Assembly (NCBI GenBank): GCA_963835495.1
Contig: CAWIFQ010000005.1
Span: 620,001 to 684,000 of the forward strand
DNA length: 64,000 nt
Source of the DNA: Acaudatibacter sp963835495
GTDB lineage: Bacteria; Pseudomonadota; Alphaproteobacteria; Caulobacterales; Caulobacteraceae
Direction of reading: 5' to 3'
In this document: positions 17,875 to 28,500 of the stretch, one piece after another
How the letters are laid out: every line of letters starts with the position of its first letter
How positions within the stretch are numbered: position 1 is the stretch's first letter
Position numbers and translations under genes: made by a program
Notes under the pieces: generated by a model
What the model was told of the DNA's origin: nothing
The model's database searches: none
The model's input: only the letters and a program-made list of their open reading frames with translations

Positions 17875-18408
17875 ATGGCTGGCGCGAAGCGGATGAAGCT
17901 CCTCGCCGCGCTCGCCCTCCTGATGCTCGCGCCGGGCCTCGCCGCGGCCAAACCGGCCCGAGCGCCCTACATGCCCGACGCCCTGCTGATCGCCGCCGCC
18001 AAGGCCGGGTTCCTGAAGCAGATCGACGCGCTGGAGACCTACTGCGACGGCGAGACCTCGATCGGCGACTGGCTGAAAGCGCTGACGGCGGTCGAGGCGC
18101 GGCGCATCGCCTGGACTGCCGGGCGCTGCGAGCTGGTCAACAACCTCAACCCGCTCGACGCCGGCGGCGGCTACTGCGCCCAGGCGACCCTGACGCTCAA
18201 TCACCCCAAGAACCGGCGCGACCGGCCCGAGATCGAGATCTACCTGGAAGACCCCAAGGACGGGAAACCGGGCGAGGTCTACGCCTTCCGCGCGTCGTTC
18301 GACAGCAACGACGGCCCCGACTACATCCGCTTCCGCATGGACTTCGAATCCGAGTGGCGCGACCGCTTCAAGGACGCCCCGCCGCCGCCATGCACTGACG
18401 AGCCGTGA
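17875..18408 (+). CDS. Secreted protein of unknown function
   Basis: The 177-residue protein has a signal peptide (LLAALALLMLAPGLAAAKPA) with an AAA cleavage site. The mature part carries four cysteines (YCDGE, RCELV, YCAQA, PCTDEP), possibly two disulfides, and a probable beta-rich C-terminal half (TLTLNHPKNRRDRPEIEIYL). The ATG lies one base after the ribF stop, so it is probably translated from the ribF transcript. No family recognised. Confidence 0.75.
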   Translation: MAGAKRMKLLAALALLMLAPGLAAAKPARAPYMPDALLIAAAKAGFLKQIDALETYCDGETSIGDWLKALTAVEARRIAWTAGRCELVNNLNPLDAGGGYCAQATLTLNHPKNRRDRPEIEIYLEDPKDGKPGEVYAFRASFDSNDGPDYIRFRMDFESEWRDRFKDAPPPPCTDEP

Positions 18409-18445
18409 GGCGCGGCTTGGCGCCGGTTCGCCTTGCGTTGCGGGA

Positions 18446-19684
18446 TTAGTCCCCGACGATCGCGTCGGCCATCATGGTCTGGGTGGTCTTCTGCAGCGGC
18501 GGGGCGGTCTCCGACAGCAGCTGGATCAGGCCGACGTAGAGGAGGTCGTTCGCCGGATCGACCCAGAACCAGGTGCCGGCGGCGCCGTCCCAGTGGTAGG
18601 TGCCCTTGCCCACCGGCACGCCGGATTTCTCCGGATCGGTGAACACCGCGCCGTTGAAGCCGTAGCCGAAGCCGGGGCGGATCTGCTGGTGGCCGACGCC
18701 GTAGCGGGTCTCGAGCATCTCCTCGGAGAGGTGGTTGGTCATCTGCTGCTTCAGCGCCGCCGCGCTGACGATGCGCTTGCCGTCCAGCTCGCCCCCGTTA
18801 AGCAGCATCTGGGCGAAGCGGGCGTAGTCCGACAGGGTCGAGACCAACCCGCCGCCGCCATTGGCGATCACCGGTGGGCTCGCATGGTCCGTGCCGAGGA
18901 TGTTCGGCGCTTCCAGCAGCTTCTGCTGCCGCGGCGACCAGCGGTACAGGGTGGCGCGCCGCGCGCGCTTCTCCGGCGGGGTGTGGAAAGCGGTGTCGAC
19001 CATGCCCAGTGGCTCGAAGATGCGGGTGCGCATGAACTCCGGCAGGGTCTGGCCGGAGAGCTTCTCGACGATCGCGCCCTGCACGTCCATCGAGAGGCTG
19101 TAGAGCCACTTCGAGCCGGGCTGATAGGCCAGCGGCAGGCTGGCCACCTTGTCGGCGAATTCCGCCAGCGACGCCGACTGCCAGACCTGCTTGGCCTGGT
19201 AGAGCTTGTCGAGCGGCTCCTGCGGGTTGAAGCCGTAGGAGAGCCCGGCGGTGTGGGTCATCAGCTCGCGCATCGTCGGCGCGTGCTCGGGCGCGACGGT
19301 CTTGGCCTCGCCCTTCTCGTCCAATCCGTCGAACACCCGAACGCCCTCGAACGCCGGCAGGTGCTTGGCGATCGGATCGTCCGGCGACCACAGCCCCTCG
19401 TCCCAGAGGATGCTCATCGCGACGCCGGTGACCGGCTTGGTCATCGAGAAGATGCGGAAGATGGTGTCCAGCGCCAGCGGCTCGCCGCTCGCCAGATCCT
19501 TCTTGCCGATCACGCTGGTGTGGACCGTCTTGCCGTGCCGAGCGACCAGGGTGACCACGCCGGCCAGTGTCCCCTCGTCGACAAGGCCCTCGAGGTAGCC
19601 ATCGATGGCCGCCAGGCCGGCAGACGAGAGGCCGACGGATTCCGGGGTGGCCGATGTGGCGGCGGCATCAAGGGTCAGGCTCAT
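18446..19684 (-). CDS. Beta-lactamase-fold serine hydrolase (EstB-like esterase)
   Basis: This penicillin-binding-protein-like hydrolase has 412 residues. The nucleophile motif SxxK is FSMTKP. The second motif is WLYSLSMDVQG, with Tyr-Ser where class C enzymes have Tyr-x-Asn. The C-terminal GAAGTWFWVDP replaces the KTG motif, as in EstB-type esterases. I moved the start to the ATG at 19684 because an AGGAG lies seven bases upstream of it. There is no signal peptide, so it is likely cytosolic and more likely an esterase than a beta-lactamase. Confidence 0.88.
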   Translation of the reverse strand: MSLTLDAAATSATPESVGLSSAGLAAIDGYLEGLVDEGTLAGVVTLVARHGKTVHTSVIGKKDLASGEPLALDTIFRIFSMTKPVTGVAMSILWDEGLWSPDDPIAKHLPAFEGVRVFDGLDEKGEAKTVAPEHAPTMRELMTHTAGLSYGFNPQEPLDKLYQAKQVWQSASLAEFADKVASLPLAYQPGSKWLYSLSMDVQGAIVEKLSGQTLPEFMRTRIFEPLGMVDTAFHTPPEKRARRATLYRWSPRQQKLLEAPNILGTDHASPPVIANGGGGLVSTLSDYARFAQMLLNGGELDGKRIVSAAALKQQMTNHLSEEMLETRYGVGHQQIRPGFGYGFNGAVFTDPEKSGVPVGKGTYHWDGAAGTWFWVDPANDLLYVGLIQLLSETAPPLQKTTQTMMADAIVGD

Positions 19685-19785
19685 GACGGGCTCCTGCTGG
19701 TGTCGTTTCGACCCATACGCCAACCGACCGCCAGGTTCCTATGCTTACGTTGCGGCGCCGCATCCTACCTGGCCGTCGAGCGGGG

Positions 19786-20931
19786 TCAGACCAGGGCGTT
19801 CAATCGGTTGAGGTTGGCGAACCTGCCCGGGTCGAGGTCGCGGTTCGCAAAGGCCGGATGATCGACGTCGTAGCGATGGGCGCGGTAGATGCTCACCGTG
19901 GGCTCCCCGCGCGAATTGTTGTTCACGAACGGATTGATCCACTCCCACACCACCTCGTGCGCGCGGTTCACCTCGAACAGGCGCCCGCTGGTGCCTTCGC
20001 ACACCAGCACATTGCCCAACTCCAATCGCGAGGCGCCGGAGATGTGGCCGCTGAAGAACTGGTTCGCCGGCGCGCCGCGGAAATGCCAGACGGTCTCGCC
20101 GCTCGACGGGTCCACTTCGATCACCTTCGAGCTGTCGTGGCCGTTGTCGAAGATCTGCAAATTGCCGTTCGGCAGCCAGGTCGGATTGTGCTGGCCGTGC
20201 GTCTTGTCGAACTTGAAGCTGAGCTTGCCGGTCTCGCCGTCGATAACGGCTACGCGGTGGCAGTTGCGGGCGGAGAACACGATATCGCCCTTGGCGTTCA
20301 CGTCGATGCCGTTGATGTGGGTCCACTCCCAGCGGCGATCGGCGGGGTCGATCGGGTCCTTCACCGGGTCGAGCAGCTGCCAGGTGTGGATGCGCCGCAC
20401 TTCCTTGAAGTCTGGGGTGATCTCGACGAGGTCGTCGCCGATCAGGCGCGGCAGCTTCTCCCTCGGCTTGCGATAGCCGCCGCGCACCTTGCCGTGCAGG
20501 TTCTCCGGCAGCTCGACCCATTCGGGCACCAGGGTGTTTCCGTTGGCGAAGCGGTGGAAATCGTGATGCTGGGCGCGGTTCTCGTACTCCCACACCGTGG
20601 CGCCATCCCAGTCCACCTCGATGAGTGTGGTGTGGTAGCCGCCAAGGCGCGTGATGTGCTCGGCGAACGGCGGCGGCGGCTTGGTCGGCTCGTCGGGTGG
20701 CGGCTTCGGCAGGTTTACGTCCGAGCCGGTCATCAGCAGGTTGCCATTGTCGAGCAGGCGGCCGTAGCCCGGCTTGATGTGGGTGAACTTCCAGCGGTGC
20801 ACGACCCGGCCCTGCAGGTCGATCAGATAGGCGCAGGTGTCGCCGTGCGGCGTCAGCAGGGTATAGCCCCTGGTCGACAGGCCTGGGCGATGGAACGTCA
20901 GCCCGGTGGGACGATTGACCGACCAGCCCAT
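19786..20931 (-). CDS. Arylsulfotransferase (ASST)-family beta-propeller protein
   Basis: The 381-residue protein shows the repeating propeller blades of the ASST family: RPGLSTRGYTLLTPHG, RWKFTHIKPGYGRLLDNGN, QHHDFHRFANGNTLVPEW, WEWTHINGIDVNAKGDIVFS and KTHGQHNPTWLPNGNLQIFD. Conserved His and Asn residues in the blades fit a PAPS-independent aryl sulfate transferase. Unlike secreted AssT enzymes it has no signal peptide, and a DsbA/DsbB-type partner is absent nearby, so catalysis is uncertain. The coding frame is intact. Confidence 0.8.
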   Translation of the reverse strand: MGWSVNRPTGLTFHRPGLSTRGYTLLTPHGDTCAYLIDLQGRVVHRWKFTHIKPGYGRLLDNGNLLMTGSDVNLPKPPPDEPTKPPPPFAEHITRLGGYHTTLIEVDWDGATVWEYENRAQHHDFHRFANGNTLVPEWVELPENLHGKVRGGYRKPREKLPRLIGDDLVEITPDFKEVRRIHTWQLLDPVKDPIDPADRRWEWTHINGIDVNAKGDIVFSARNCHRVAVIDGETGKLSFKFDKTHGQHNPTWLPNGNLQIFDNGHDSSKVIEVDPSSGETVWHFRGAPANQFFSGHISGASRLELGNVLVCEGTSGRLFEVNRAHEVVWEWINPFVNNNSRGEPTVSIYRAHRYDVDHPAFANRDLDPGRFANLNRLNALV

Positions 20932-21200
20932 GACTTCCCCCCACCACGCCTATGCCCACGGCGGCCGGCTTGACTACATCAACACCGGGGAGAGGTCACC
21001 CGCTGGCCCCACGCGCCCGCCTCTGCTACAGCGATCCTCATGACCTCGCTTCGGCCAGCTTCGCGAATTAACCGCCCGGCGTGACGCCGCCGGACGACGA
21101 TCCAGCGCGCGCCGGGACGACGTGAACTCATCCAATTCGCTCGAAAGGCCAACACACCCGTAGGCCGCGTCGGGCTCATCCCATATACGCTGGAGCCGTC

Positions 21201-24101
21201 ATGTCCGACGACGCCGATAAGCCGCTGCGGGACTACCGCGAGACGGTGTTCCTGCCCGAGACGCCATTCCCCATGCGCGCCGGCCTGCCGACCGCTGAGC
21301 CGAAGCTGCTGGAGAAGCTGGGCGATCTCTACCCGGTGCTGCGCGCCAACCGCCAGGCGAGCGGCGCGCCGCTCTATGTGCTGCACGACGGACCGCCCTA
21401 CGCCAACGGGGCGATCCACATCGGCCACGCGCTCAACAAGATCCTCAAGGACTTCGTGGTCCGCACCCGCTTCGCGCTCGGCTACGACGTCGACTACGTG
21501 CCCGGCTGGGACTGCCACGGTCTGCCGATCGAGTGGAAGATCGAGGAGGCGTTCTCCAAGGAAGGCCGCAAGAAGGGCGAGGTCTCCAAGGCCGAGTTCC
21601 GCGCCCGCTGCCGCGACTACGCCGAGCACTGGATTTCCGAGCAGAGCCGCGAGTTCCAACGCCTGTTCGTGCTGGGCGACTGGGGCCATCGCTATGCGAC
21701 GATGGACTTCGCCAGCGAAGCGGCGATCGTCGCCGAGTTCCACAAGTTCATCGCCACCCACCAGCTCTACCGCGGCGCCAAGCCGGTGATGTGGAGCCCG
21801 GTCGAGCGCACCGCCCTGGCCGACGCCGAGGTCGAGTACCACGACCACGTCAGCCCGACGATCTGGGTGAAGTTCCCGGTCGTCGAAGGGTCGGACGCCG
21901 CCGCCGGCGGCTCGGTGGTGATCTGGACCACCACGCCCTGGACCATCCCCGGCAACCGCGCGATCGCCTACAACCCCGACATCGCCTATGCGGCGTACCG
22001 GGTCGAGGCGCTGGAGGAGAACCTGGCGTTCGAGCCCTGGGCCAAGCCCGGCGACGTGCTGGTGGTGGCCGAGAAGCTGGCCGCCGACGTCTTCGCCGCC
22101 GCCAAGATCGCCACGTGGCTGAGGCTGGAGGCGGTCGACCCGCAGGGGATGGTCTGCGCCCACCCGCTGGCGGCCCTCGACGCCGGCTACGGGTTTTCCG
22201 TGCCGCTGCTGGCCGGCGACCACGTCACCGAGGACGCCGGCGCCGGTTTCGTCCACACCGCGCCCGGACACGGGACCGAGGACTATCAGGTCTGGATCGC
22301 TCACGGGCACCGCGAGATCCCGGAGACGGTCGACGAGGACGGCGCCTACGAGCCGGACGTGCCGCTGTTCGCCGGGCTCAAGGTGCTGGAGACCGAGGGC
22401 AAGAAGCTCGGCAAGTTCGGCCCCGCCAACGACGCGGTGATCAAGGCGCTGATCGAGGCGGGGACGCTGCTGGCGCGCGGGCGGCTGGAGCACAGCTACC
22501 CGCACTCCTGGCGCTCCAAGGCGCCGGTGATCTATCGTGCGACGCCGCAGTGGTTCGTGCGCATGGACGAGCCGCTGGACGACGCCGTCCACCGCGGCCG
22601 CACCCTGCGCGAGACGGCGCTGGCGGCGATCGATCACACCGAGTTCTATCCGGCCAGGCGGCGCAACCGCATCCGCTCGATGGTCGAGACGCGGCCCGAC
22701 TGGCTGATCAGCCGGCAGCGCGCCTGGGGCTCGCCCCTGGCGATGTTCGTCGACAAGGAGACCGGCCAGCCGTTGCGCGACGAGATGGTCAACGAGCGGA
22801 TCGTCAGCCTGATCGCGGATGAGGGCGCCGACGCCTGGTTCACCCGCCCGTCGCGCGACTTCCTCGGCAACCACGACGCCGAACGCTACGAGAAGGTCGA
22901 GGACATCCTTGACGTCTGGTTCGACAGCGGCTCGACCCACGCCTTCGTGCTGGAGAACCGGCCGCACACGCACTGGCCGGCCGATCTCTACCTCGAGGGC
23001 GCCGACCAGCACCGCGGCTGGTTCCAATCGTCGCTGCTGGAAAGCTGCGCGACCCGCGGCCGCGCACCCTACGACGCGGTCATGACCCACGGCTTCACCC
23101 TCGACGAGAAAACCGAGGAGAAGATGTCGAAGTCGGCGGGCAACAGCCTCGCGCCGCAGGAGATCACCAAACAGAACGGGGCGGAAATCCTGCGCCTGTG
23201 GTCCGCGCTGGTGGACTACGGCGAAGACCAGCGCATCGGCCCGACCATCCTGCAGACCACGATCGACGCCTATCGCAAGCTCCGCAACACGCTGCGCTAC
23301 CTGCTGGGCGCGCTGGCCGGGTTCGAAGCCACCGAACGCGTGCCGCTGGAGGACATGGCCCCGCTGGAGCGGTTCGTGGTCCACCGCCTGCACGAACTGG
23401 ATGGCCTGGTGCGCAAGGCCTACGAATCCTACGAGTTCGAGCCGGTGGTGAAGGCGCTGGGCGACTTCTGCTCCAACGACCTGTCGTCGCTGTTCTTCGA
23501 CGTTCGCCGCGATGTGCTCTACTGCGATCCGCCGCAGCGGCTGCGCCGCCGCGCCGCGCGGACGGTGATGGACGCGGCGTTCGAGCGTCTGACCATCTGG
23601 CTGGCCCCGATCCTGGCCTTCACCTGCGAGGAGGCCTGGGCCACGCGGTTTCCGGACGCCGGGCCGAACGCTCTGCGGGTGTTCCCGCCGACTCCGGCCG
23701 AGTGGAAGAACGACGCCGAGGCCGACCGCTGGATGCTGGTCGAGCGGGTCACCCGCGTCGTCACCGGCGCGATCGAGGTCGAGCGGCGCGAAAAGCGGAT
23801 GGGCTCGGCGCTGGAAGCGTCCCCGCAGGTGTTCATCGCCGACGCCGAGTTGGCCGCCGCCTTCCATGGCCTCGACCCGGCCGAGGTGTTCCGCACCAGC
23901 GCCGCGACGATCGTCCACGGCGAAGGTCCGCCGGACGCATTCCGCCTCGAGGAAGTTCCTGGCGTCGCCGTGCAGGCGCTGCCGGCCGACGGCCACAAGT
24001 GCGCCCGCTGCTGGCGCGTGCTGGGCGAAGTCGTCGCGCCGACGTTCCTGTGCGAGCGCTGCGAGGAAGCGGTGGCGATCTGGGACGCGCACGCGGCATG
24101 A
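21201..24101 (+). CDS. ileS: Isoleucyl-tRNA synthetase
   Basis: This 966-residue class I aminoacyl-tRNA synthetase charges tRNA-Ile. The HIGH motif is at residues 73-76 (GAIHIGHALNK) and KMSKS at 641-645 (EEKMSKSAGNS). The editing domain includes VIWTTTPWTIPGNRAIAYNP and GTGVVH-equivalent GAGFVHTAPGHGTEDY. The C-terminal zinc ligands are CARCW and CERCEEA, as in the bacterial-type enzyme. Despite 2.9 kb there is no frame break, in contrast to many nearby genes. Its stop overlaps the lspA ATG (ATGA). Confidence 0.97.
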   Translation: MSDDADKPLRDYRETVFLPETPFPMRAGLPTAEPKLLEKLGDLYPVLRANRQASGAPLYVLHDGPPYANGAIHIGHALNKILKDFVVRTRFALGYDVDYVPGWDCHGLPIEWKIEEAFSKEGRKKGEVSKAEFRARCRDYAEHWISEQSREFQRLFVLGDWGHRYATMDFASEAAIVAEFHKFIATHQLYRGAKPVMWSPVERTALADAEVEYHDHVSPTIWVKFPVVEGSDAAAGGSVVIWTTTPWTIPGNRAIAYNPDIAYAAYRVEALEENLAFEPWAKPGDVLVVAEKLAADVFAAAKIATWLRLEAVDPQGMVCAHPLAALDAGYGFSVPLLAGDHVTEDAGAGFVHTAPGHGTEDYQVWIAHGHREIPETVDEDGAYEPDVPLFAGLKVLETEGKKLGKFGPANDAVIKALIEAGTLLARGRLEHSYPHSWRSKAPVIYRATPQWFVRMDEPLDDAVHRGRTLRETALAAIDHTEFYPARRRNRIRSMVETRPDWLISRQRAWGSPLAMFVDKETGQPLRDEMVNERIVSLIADEGADAWFTRPSRDFLGNHDAERYEKVEDILDVWFDSGSTHAFVLENRPHTHWPADLYLEGADQHRGWFQSSLLESCATRGRAPYDAVMTHGFTLDEKTEEKMSKSAGNSLAPQEITKQNGAEILRLWSALVDYGEDQRIGPTILQTTIDAYRKLRNTLRYLLGALAGFEATERVPLEDMAPLERFVVHRLHELDGLVRKAYESYEFEPVVKALGDFCSNDLSSLFFDVRRDVLYCDPPQRLRRRAARTVMDAAFERLTIWLAPILAFTCEEAWATRFPDAGPNALRVFPPTPAEWKNDAEADRWMLVERVTRVVTGAIEVERREKRMGSALEASPQVFIADAELAAAFHGLDPAEVFRTSAATIVHGEGPPDAFRLEEVPGVAVQALPADGHKCARCWRVLGEVVAPTFLCERCEEAVAIWDAHAA

Positions 24102-24589
24102 TCCGTATCCCGCGTCTCGCGCTCGCCGCCTATGTGCTGGCGATCACCGTCATCGTCTGCGACCAGGCGCTGAAGTACTGGGTGCTGGAGGTGTTCGACC
24201 TGCCCGAGCGCGCCTCGGCGCAGGTGGCGGGACCGTTCTGGCTGACAATGGTCTGGAACAAGGGCGTCAGCTTCGGCGTGCTCAACATCGACGCCGACTG
24301 GACCCGCTGGGTGCTCTCGGCCTTCTCGCTCGGCGTCGCCGGGGCGCTGGCGGTGTGGGCCTGGAAGGTGGACCGGTCGGTGCTGGCGCTGGCGGTCGGC
24401 CTGATCATCGGCGGGGCGGTCGGCAATGCGATCGACCGGCTGCGGCTGGGCGCCGTCACCGACTTCATCCACGTCACATGGTCCTGGTTCCCGTGGGTGT
24501 TCAATCTGGCCGACAGCGCCATCAGCGTCGGCAGCGTGCTGTTGATCTGGGACCTGTTCCTCGCGCCGCGGAAGCCCGCGCCGGGTTGA
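24098..24589 (+). CDS. lspA: Lipoprotein signal peptidase (signal peptidase II)
   Basis: This inner-membrane aspartyl protease cleaves prolipoprotein signal peptides. It has 163 residues with four transmembrane helices. Catalytic Asp residues lie in VGNAIDRLRLGAV and FNLADSAISVG; WNKGVSFG matches the conserved NxGxxFG segment. The ATG overlaps the ileS stop. ileS-lspA-lipoprotein order is common, and the next gene encodes a lipoprotein that would be one of its substrates. Confidence 0.95.
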   Translation: MIRIPRLALAAYVLAITVIVCDQALKYWVLEVFDLPERASAQVAGPFWLTMVWNKGVSFGVLNIDADWTRWVLSAFSLGVAGALAVWAWKVDRSVLALAVGLIIGGAVGNAIDRLRLGAVTDFIHVTWSWFPWVFNLADSAISVGSVLLIWDLFLAPRKPAPG

Positions 24590-24725
24590 TCGCGCCGCCA
24601 AAGCCGACCAGGCAGGCGCCGCGAAAGCGCGCGGGTGGCCAAAGCCAATTGGCCGGGCGCGGACGATAGGGTATCTGGGGGCATAGTTACCGGGCCGGGG
24701 GCGGCCTGCCGAGGAAGAGAACTTC

Positions 24726-25286
24726 ATGAACTTCACCCGTGTCGCCGCCGCCGCCGTACTGCTCGCGGCCGCCGGACTTGCCGGCTGCGACTCCGCGTCG
24801 AAGGCGTTCGGCCTCTCGAAGGTGACGCCGGACGAGTTCCGCGTCGTGACCAAGGCGCCGCTGACCCTGCCGCCGGACTACTCGCTGCGCCCGCCGGCGC
24901 CGGGCGAGCCGCGCCCGCAGGAGCTGCAGCCCGAGAGCGCCGCGCGGCAGGCGCTGGTCGGGCAGCGCGCCGGCGACGTTCGCTCGGACGGCGAGCGACT
25001 GTTCGTCACCAAGGCCGGCGCCGATCACGCCGACCCGCTGGTGCGCTACGTGGTCGACGACGAGTTCGGCAACCTGGCCCACAAGGACAAGAGCTTCGCC
25101 GACTATGTGATGTTCTGGAAGAAGGGCGAGCCAGCCGCCGCGCCCGCCGCCTACACGGCCGACCCCAACAACTCCCAGCCGATCGACCCGGCGGTGGAAG
25201 AAAAGCGCATCCAGGCTCTGACCGGCAGCAAGACCATCGTCATCGCCCGCAAAGGCGACGCCAAAATCAAACTCCCGGGGCTATAG
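24726..25286 (+). CDS. bamF: DUF3035 lipoprotein, BamF-like subunit of the outer-membrane BAM complex
   Basis: The 186-residue protein has a signal peptide ending in the lipobox LAGC (AAAGLAGCDSASK). The conserved segment that follows is FRVVTKAPLTLPPDYSLRPP, characteristic of DUF3035. That family includes the Caulobacter BAM lipoprotein BamF. The C-terminal half is polar and probably periplasmic (VDDEFGNLAHKDKSFADYVM). The neighbour upstream, lspA, processes its signal peptide. Function in outer-membrane protein assembly is inferred from the family. Confidence 0.8.
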   Translation: MNFTRVAAAAVLLAAAGLAGCDSASKAFGLSKVTPDEFRVVTKAPLTLPPDYSLRPPAPGEPRPQELQPESAARQALVGQRAGDVRSDGERLFVTKAGADHADPLVRYVVDDEFGNLAHKDKSFADYVMFWKKGEPAAAPAAYTADPNNSQPIDPAVEEKRIQALTGSKTIVIARKGDAKIKLPGL

Positions 25287-25345
25287 CCTCCGAGGCCATC
25301 CAGGTTGGCCTCCGCAAGCACGCCTCGGCAGAGGGCCTAAGGGCT

Positions 25346-25468
25346 AACACGAAGCACACAAAGGCCACGAAGGGGCGCTTCGCGCCCGCCAATCCCCGTG
25401 GCCTTTGATGATTTTCCGGCGCGCCGGCGCGCCCTTCGTGTGCTTTGAGCCCTTCGTGTGCTTCGTTA
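25346..25468. repeat. Intergenic palindromic element built from CACGAAG words
   Basis: Outer arms ACGAAGCACAC (25349-25359) and GTGTGCTTCGT (25456-25466) are perfect inverted copies. Inside them the words CACGAAGG and CCTTCGTG recur (25367-25374, 25433-25440, 25451-25458). CACGAAG-type repeats are scattered through many bacterial genomes as REP-like elements. The local GC content is lower than in coding DNA. The element fills most of the gap between bamF and mutL. Confidence 0.6.
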
Positions 25469-25532
25469 AATCTTTGCACTGGCACCGCAGCGCGCGACGC
25501 CCGGAATCGTCCTACACTTCCATCAGCCAATC

Positions 25533-27356
<1,824 letters not shown>

Positions 27357-27371
27357 GTTTCGAGCGCACCG

Positions 27372-27393
27372 GCGGATCGGAGACCTGATCCGC
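27372..27393 (+). terminator. Hairpin just downstream of mutL
   Basis: GCGGATC (27372-27378) and GATCCGC (27387-27393) form a 7-bp stem with an 8-base loop, 15 bases after the mutL stop. There is no T-tract, so it is at best a weak terminator or a processing signal. A second GC-rich stem (CCGCCCC/GGGGCGG, 27567-27583) lies between it and yjhX. Confidence 0.3.
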
Positions 27394-27617
27394 GCCGCCA
27401 GGCTGGACCTTTGCCGTTGAAGCCGGCATGCTTGCGCCCGTCCCCTCCGGAGGCTTGATGTTAGAGATTGCGGTCGAGGCCAGGGCCTAACAGCTCGCCT
27501 CACGCCGGCCAGAACACGGTTCTCGCCCCGGCGCTGACCCCGACTTGAAGGCCCTTGCTCGCCCGTCCGCCCCAATGGGGCGGGCGCGTTCTCGCACGCC
27601 TTCCTCGGACCTTGCTC

Positions 27618-27893
27618 TTGAACATCTCCAAGCCGCAGCAACGCACGCTGCACGCGCTCGCCCAAGGCGGCCGCATCTTGCTCGAACGCGACGAAACCGG
27701 CCGCGCGATCGCCGCCGAATGCCTGACCCGCGAGGGCTGGCGCCTCGGCGACTGCACGCTCGACCTCTTCAGGCTGCTGAAGCGCCGCCGGCTGATCGCC
27801 AGCCGGGGCGGCGGGCCCTATCACATCACCCGCGAGGGGCTGGAGCGGCTGCGCCCACAGCTCGATAACCGCACCTCAGGACGCAAGTGGTGA
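27618..27893 (+). CDS. YjhX-family (UPF0386) protein, orphan toxin homologue
   Basis: The 91-residue protein matches the UPF0386/YjhX family along its length: NISKPQQRTLHALAQGGRI, ECLTREGWRLGDCTLDLF, LKRRRLIASRGGGPYHIT and the end RPQLDNR. In E. coli YjhX is reported as a toxin opposed by the acetyltransferase YjhQ. No YjhQ-like gene is adjacent here, so it is an orphan. The likely start is the TTG at 27618, which aligns with the family start; the frame stays open further upstream. It converges with rsmD and overlaps its end by 18 bases. Confidence 0.8.
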   Translation: MNISKPQQRTLHALAQGGRILLERDETGRAIAAECLTREGWRLGDCTLDLFRLLKRRRLIASRGGGPYHITREGLERLRPQLDNRTSGRKW

Positions 27894-28445
27894 GAGGAAG
27901 CTGACCCGAGCCGCCCCCCAGGTCCGCTCGTCGACGAGCCGGAAACCCGGCGGCGTCGGGGCCGGGTCGGCGAGCCCGCGCTCCAGGATCGCCAGGGCGT
28001 CCGGTTCGAGCCAGCCGCCAGCCGCCAGCCGCGCCAGCGCCGCTTCGCCCAGGCCCTGGCCGTAGGGCGGATCGAGGAACGCCAGGTCGAAGGACGCGCC
28101 ATCGGCGGTCGTCCGTGCGCTGAGCGTCGTCGCGTCGCGGCGGTCGATCCGCGTACGGTCGGTGAGCTTCAGCGCCGCGACGTTAGCGCCGATCGCCGCG
28201 CGCGCCGCCTCGTTGCGCTCGAGGAACAGGCAGAAGTCCGCGCCGCGCGAGATCGCTTCCAGCCCCAACGCGCCCGAGCCGGCGAACACGTCGATCACGC
28301 GGCGACCGCGCAGGCCGATGGTCCAGGGCGCGTGCTCCAACACATTGTAGAGGGCCTGGCGCGTACGGTCGGCGGTCGGCCGGGTGGACTGTCCCTTCGG
28401 CGCCACAAGCTGGCGTCCGCGCAACGTCCCGGCAACGATCCGCAT
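27876..28445 (-). CDS. rsmD: 16S rRNA (guanine(966)-N(2))-methyltransferase
   Basis: RsmD methylates G966 of 16S rRNA in the assembled small subunit. The 189-residue protein starts MRIVAGTLRGRQL and has PTADRTRQALYNVL (RNA-binding region), the SAM-binding motif VIDVFAGSGALGLEAISRG and the catalytic FLDPPYGQG. The frame is intact, and the start is fixed by the conserved first residues. Confidence 0.94.
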   Translation of the reverse strand: MRIVAGTLRGRQLVAPKGQSTRPTADRTRQALYNVLEHAPWTIGLRGRRVIDVFAGSGALGLEAISRGADFCLFLERNEAARAAIGANVAALKLTDRTRIDRRDATTLSARTTADGASFDLAFLDPPYGQGLGEAALARLAAGGWLEPDALAILERGLADPAPTPPGFRLVDERTWGAARVSFLSPLAS

Positions 28446-28500
28446 GGGAAAGTCCTTCCAATAGCGGCGGTCTCTAGCGGATGAAGGGACGGCTGATCAA

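Noticed and set aside
20979..24092. A 1037-residue ORF on the minus strand opposite ileS
   Set aside because: It is Arg/Gly/Asp/Val-rich without domain structure, and its full length mirrors ileS, which has every expected motif. It is a high-GC shadow frame.
25346..25468. Possible CRISPR array from repeated CACGAAG words
   Set aside because: Spacing is irregular, copies are inverted rather than direct, and no cas gene is in the window.
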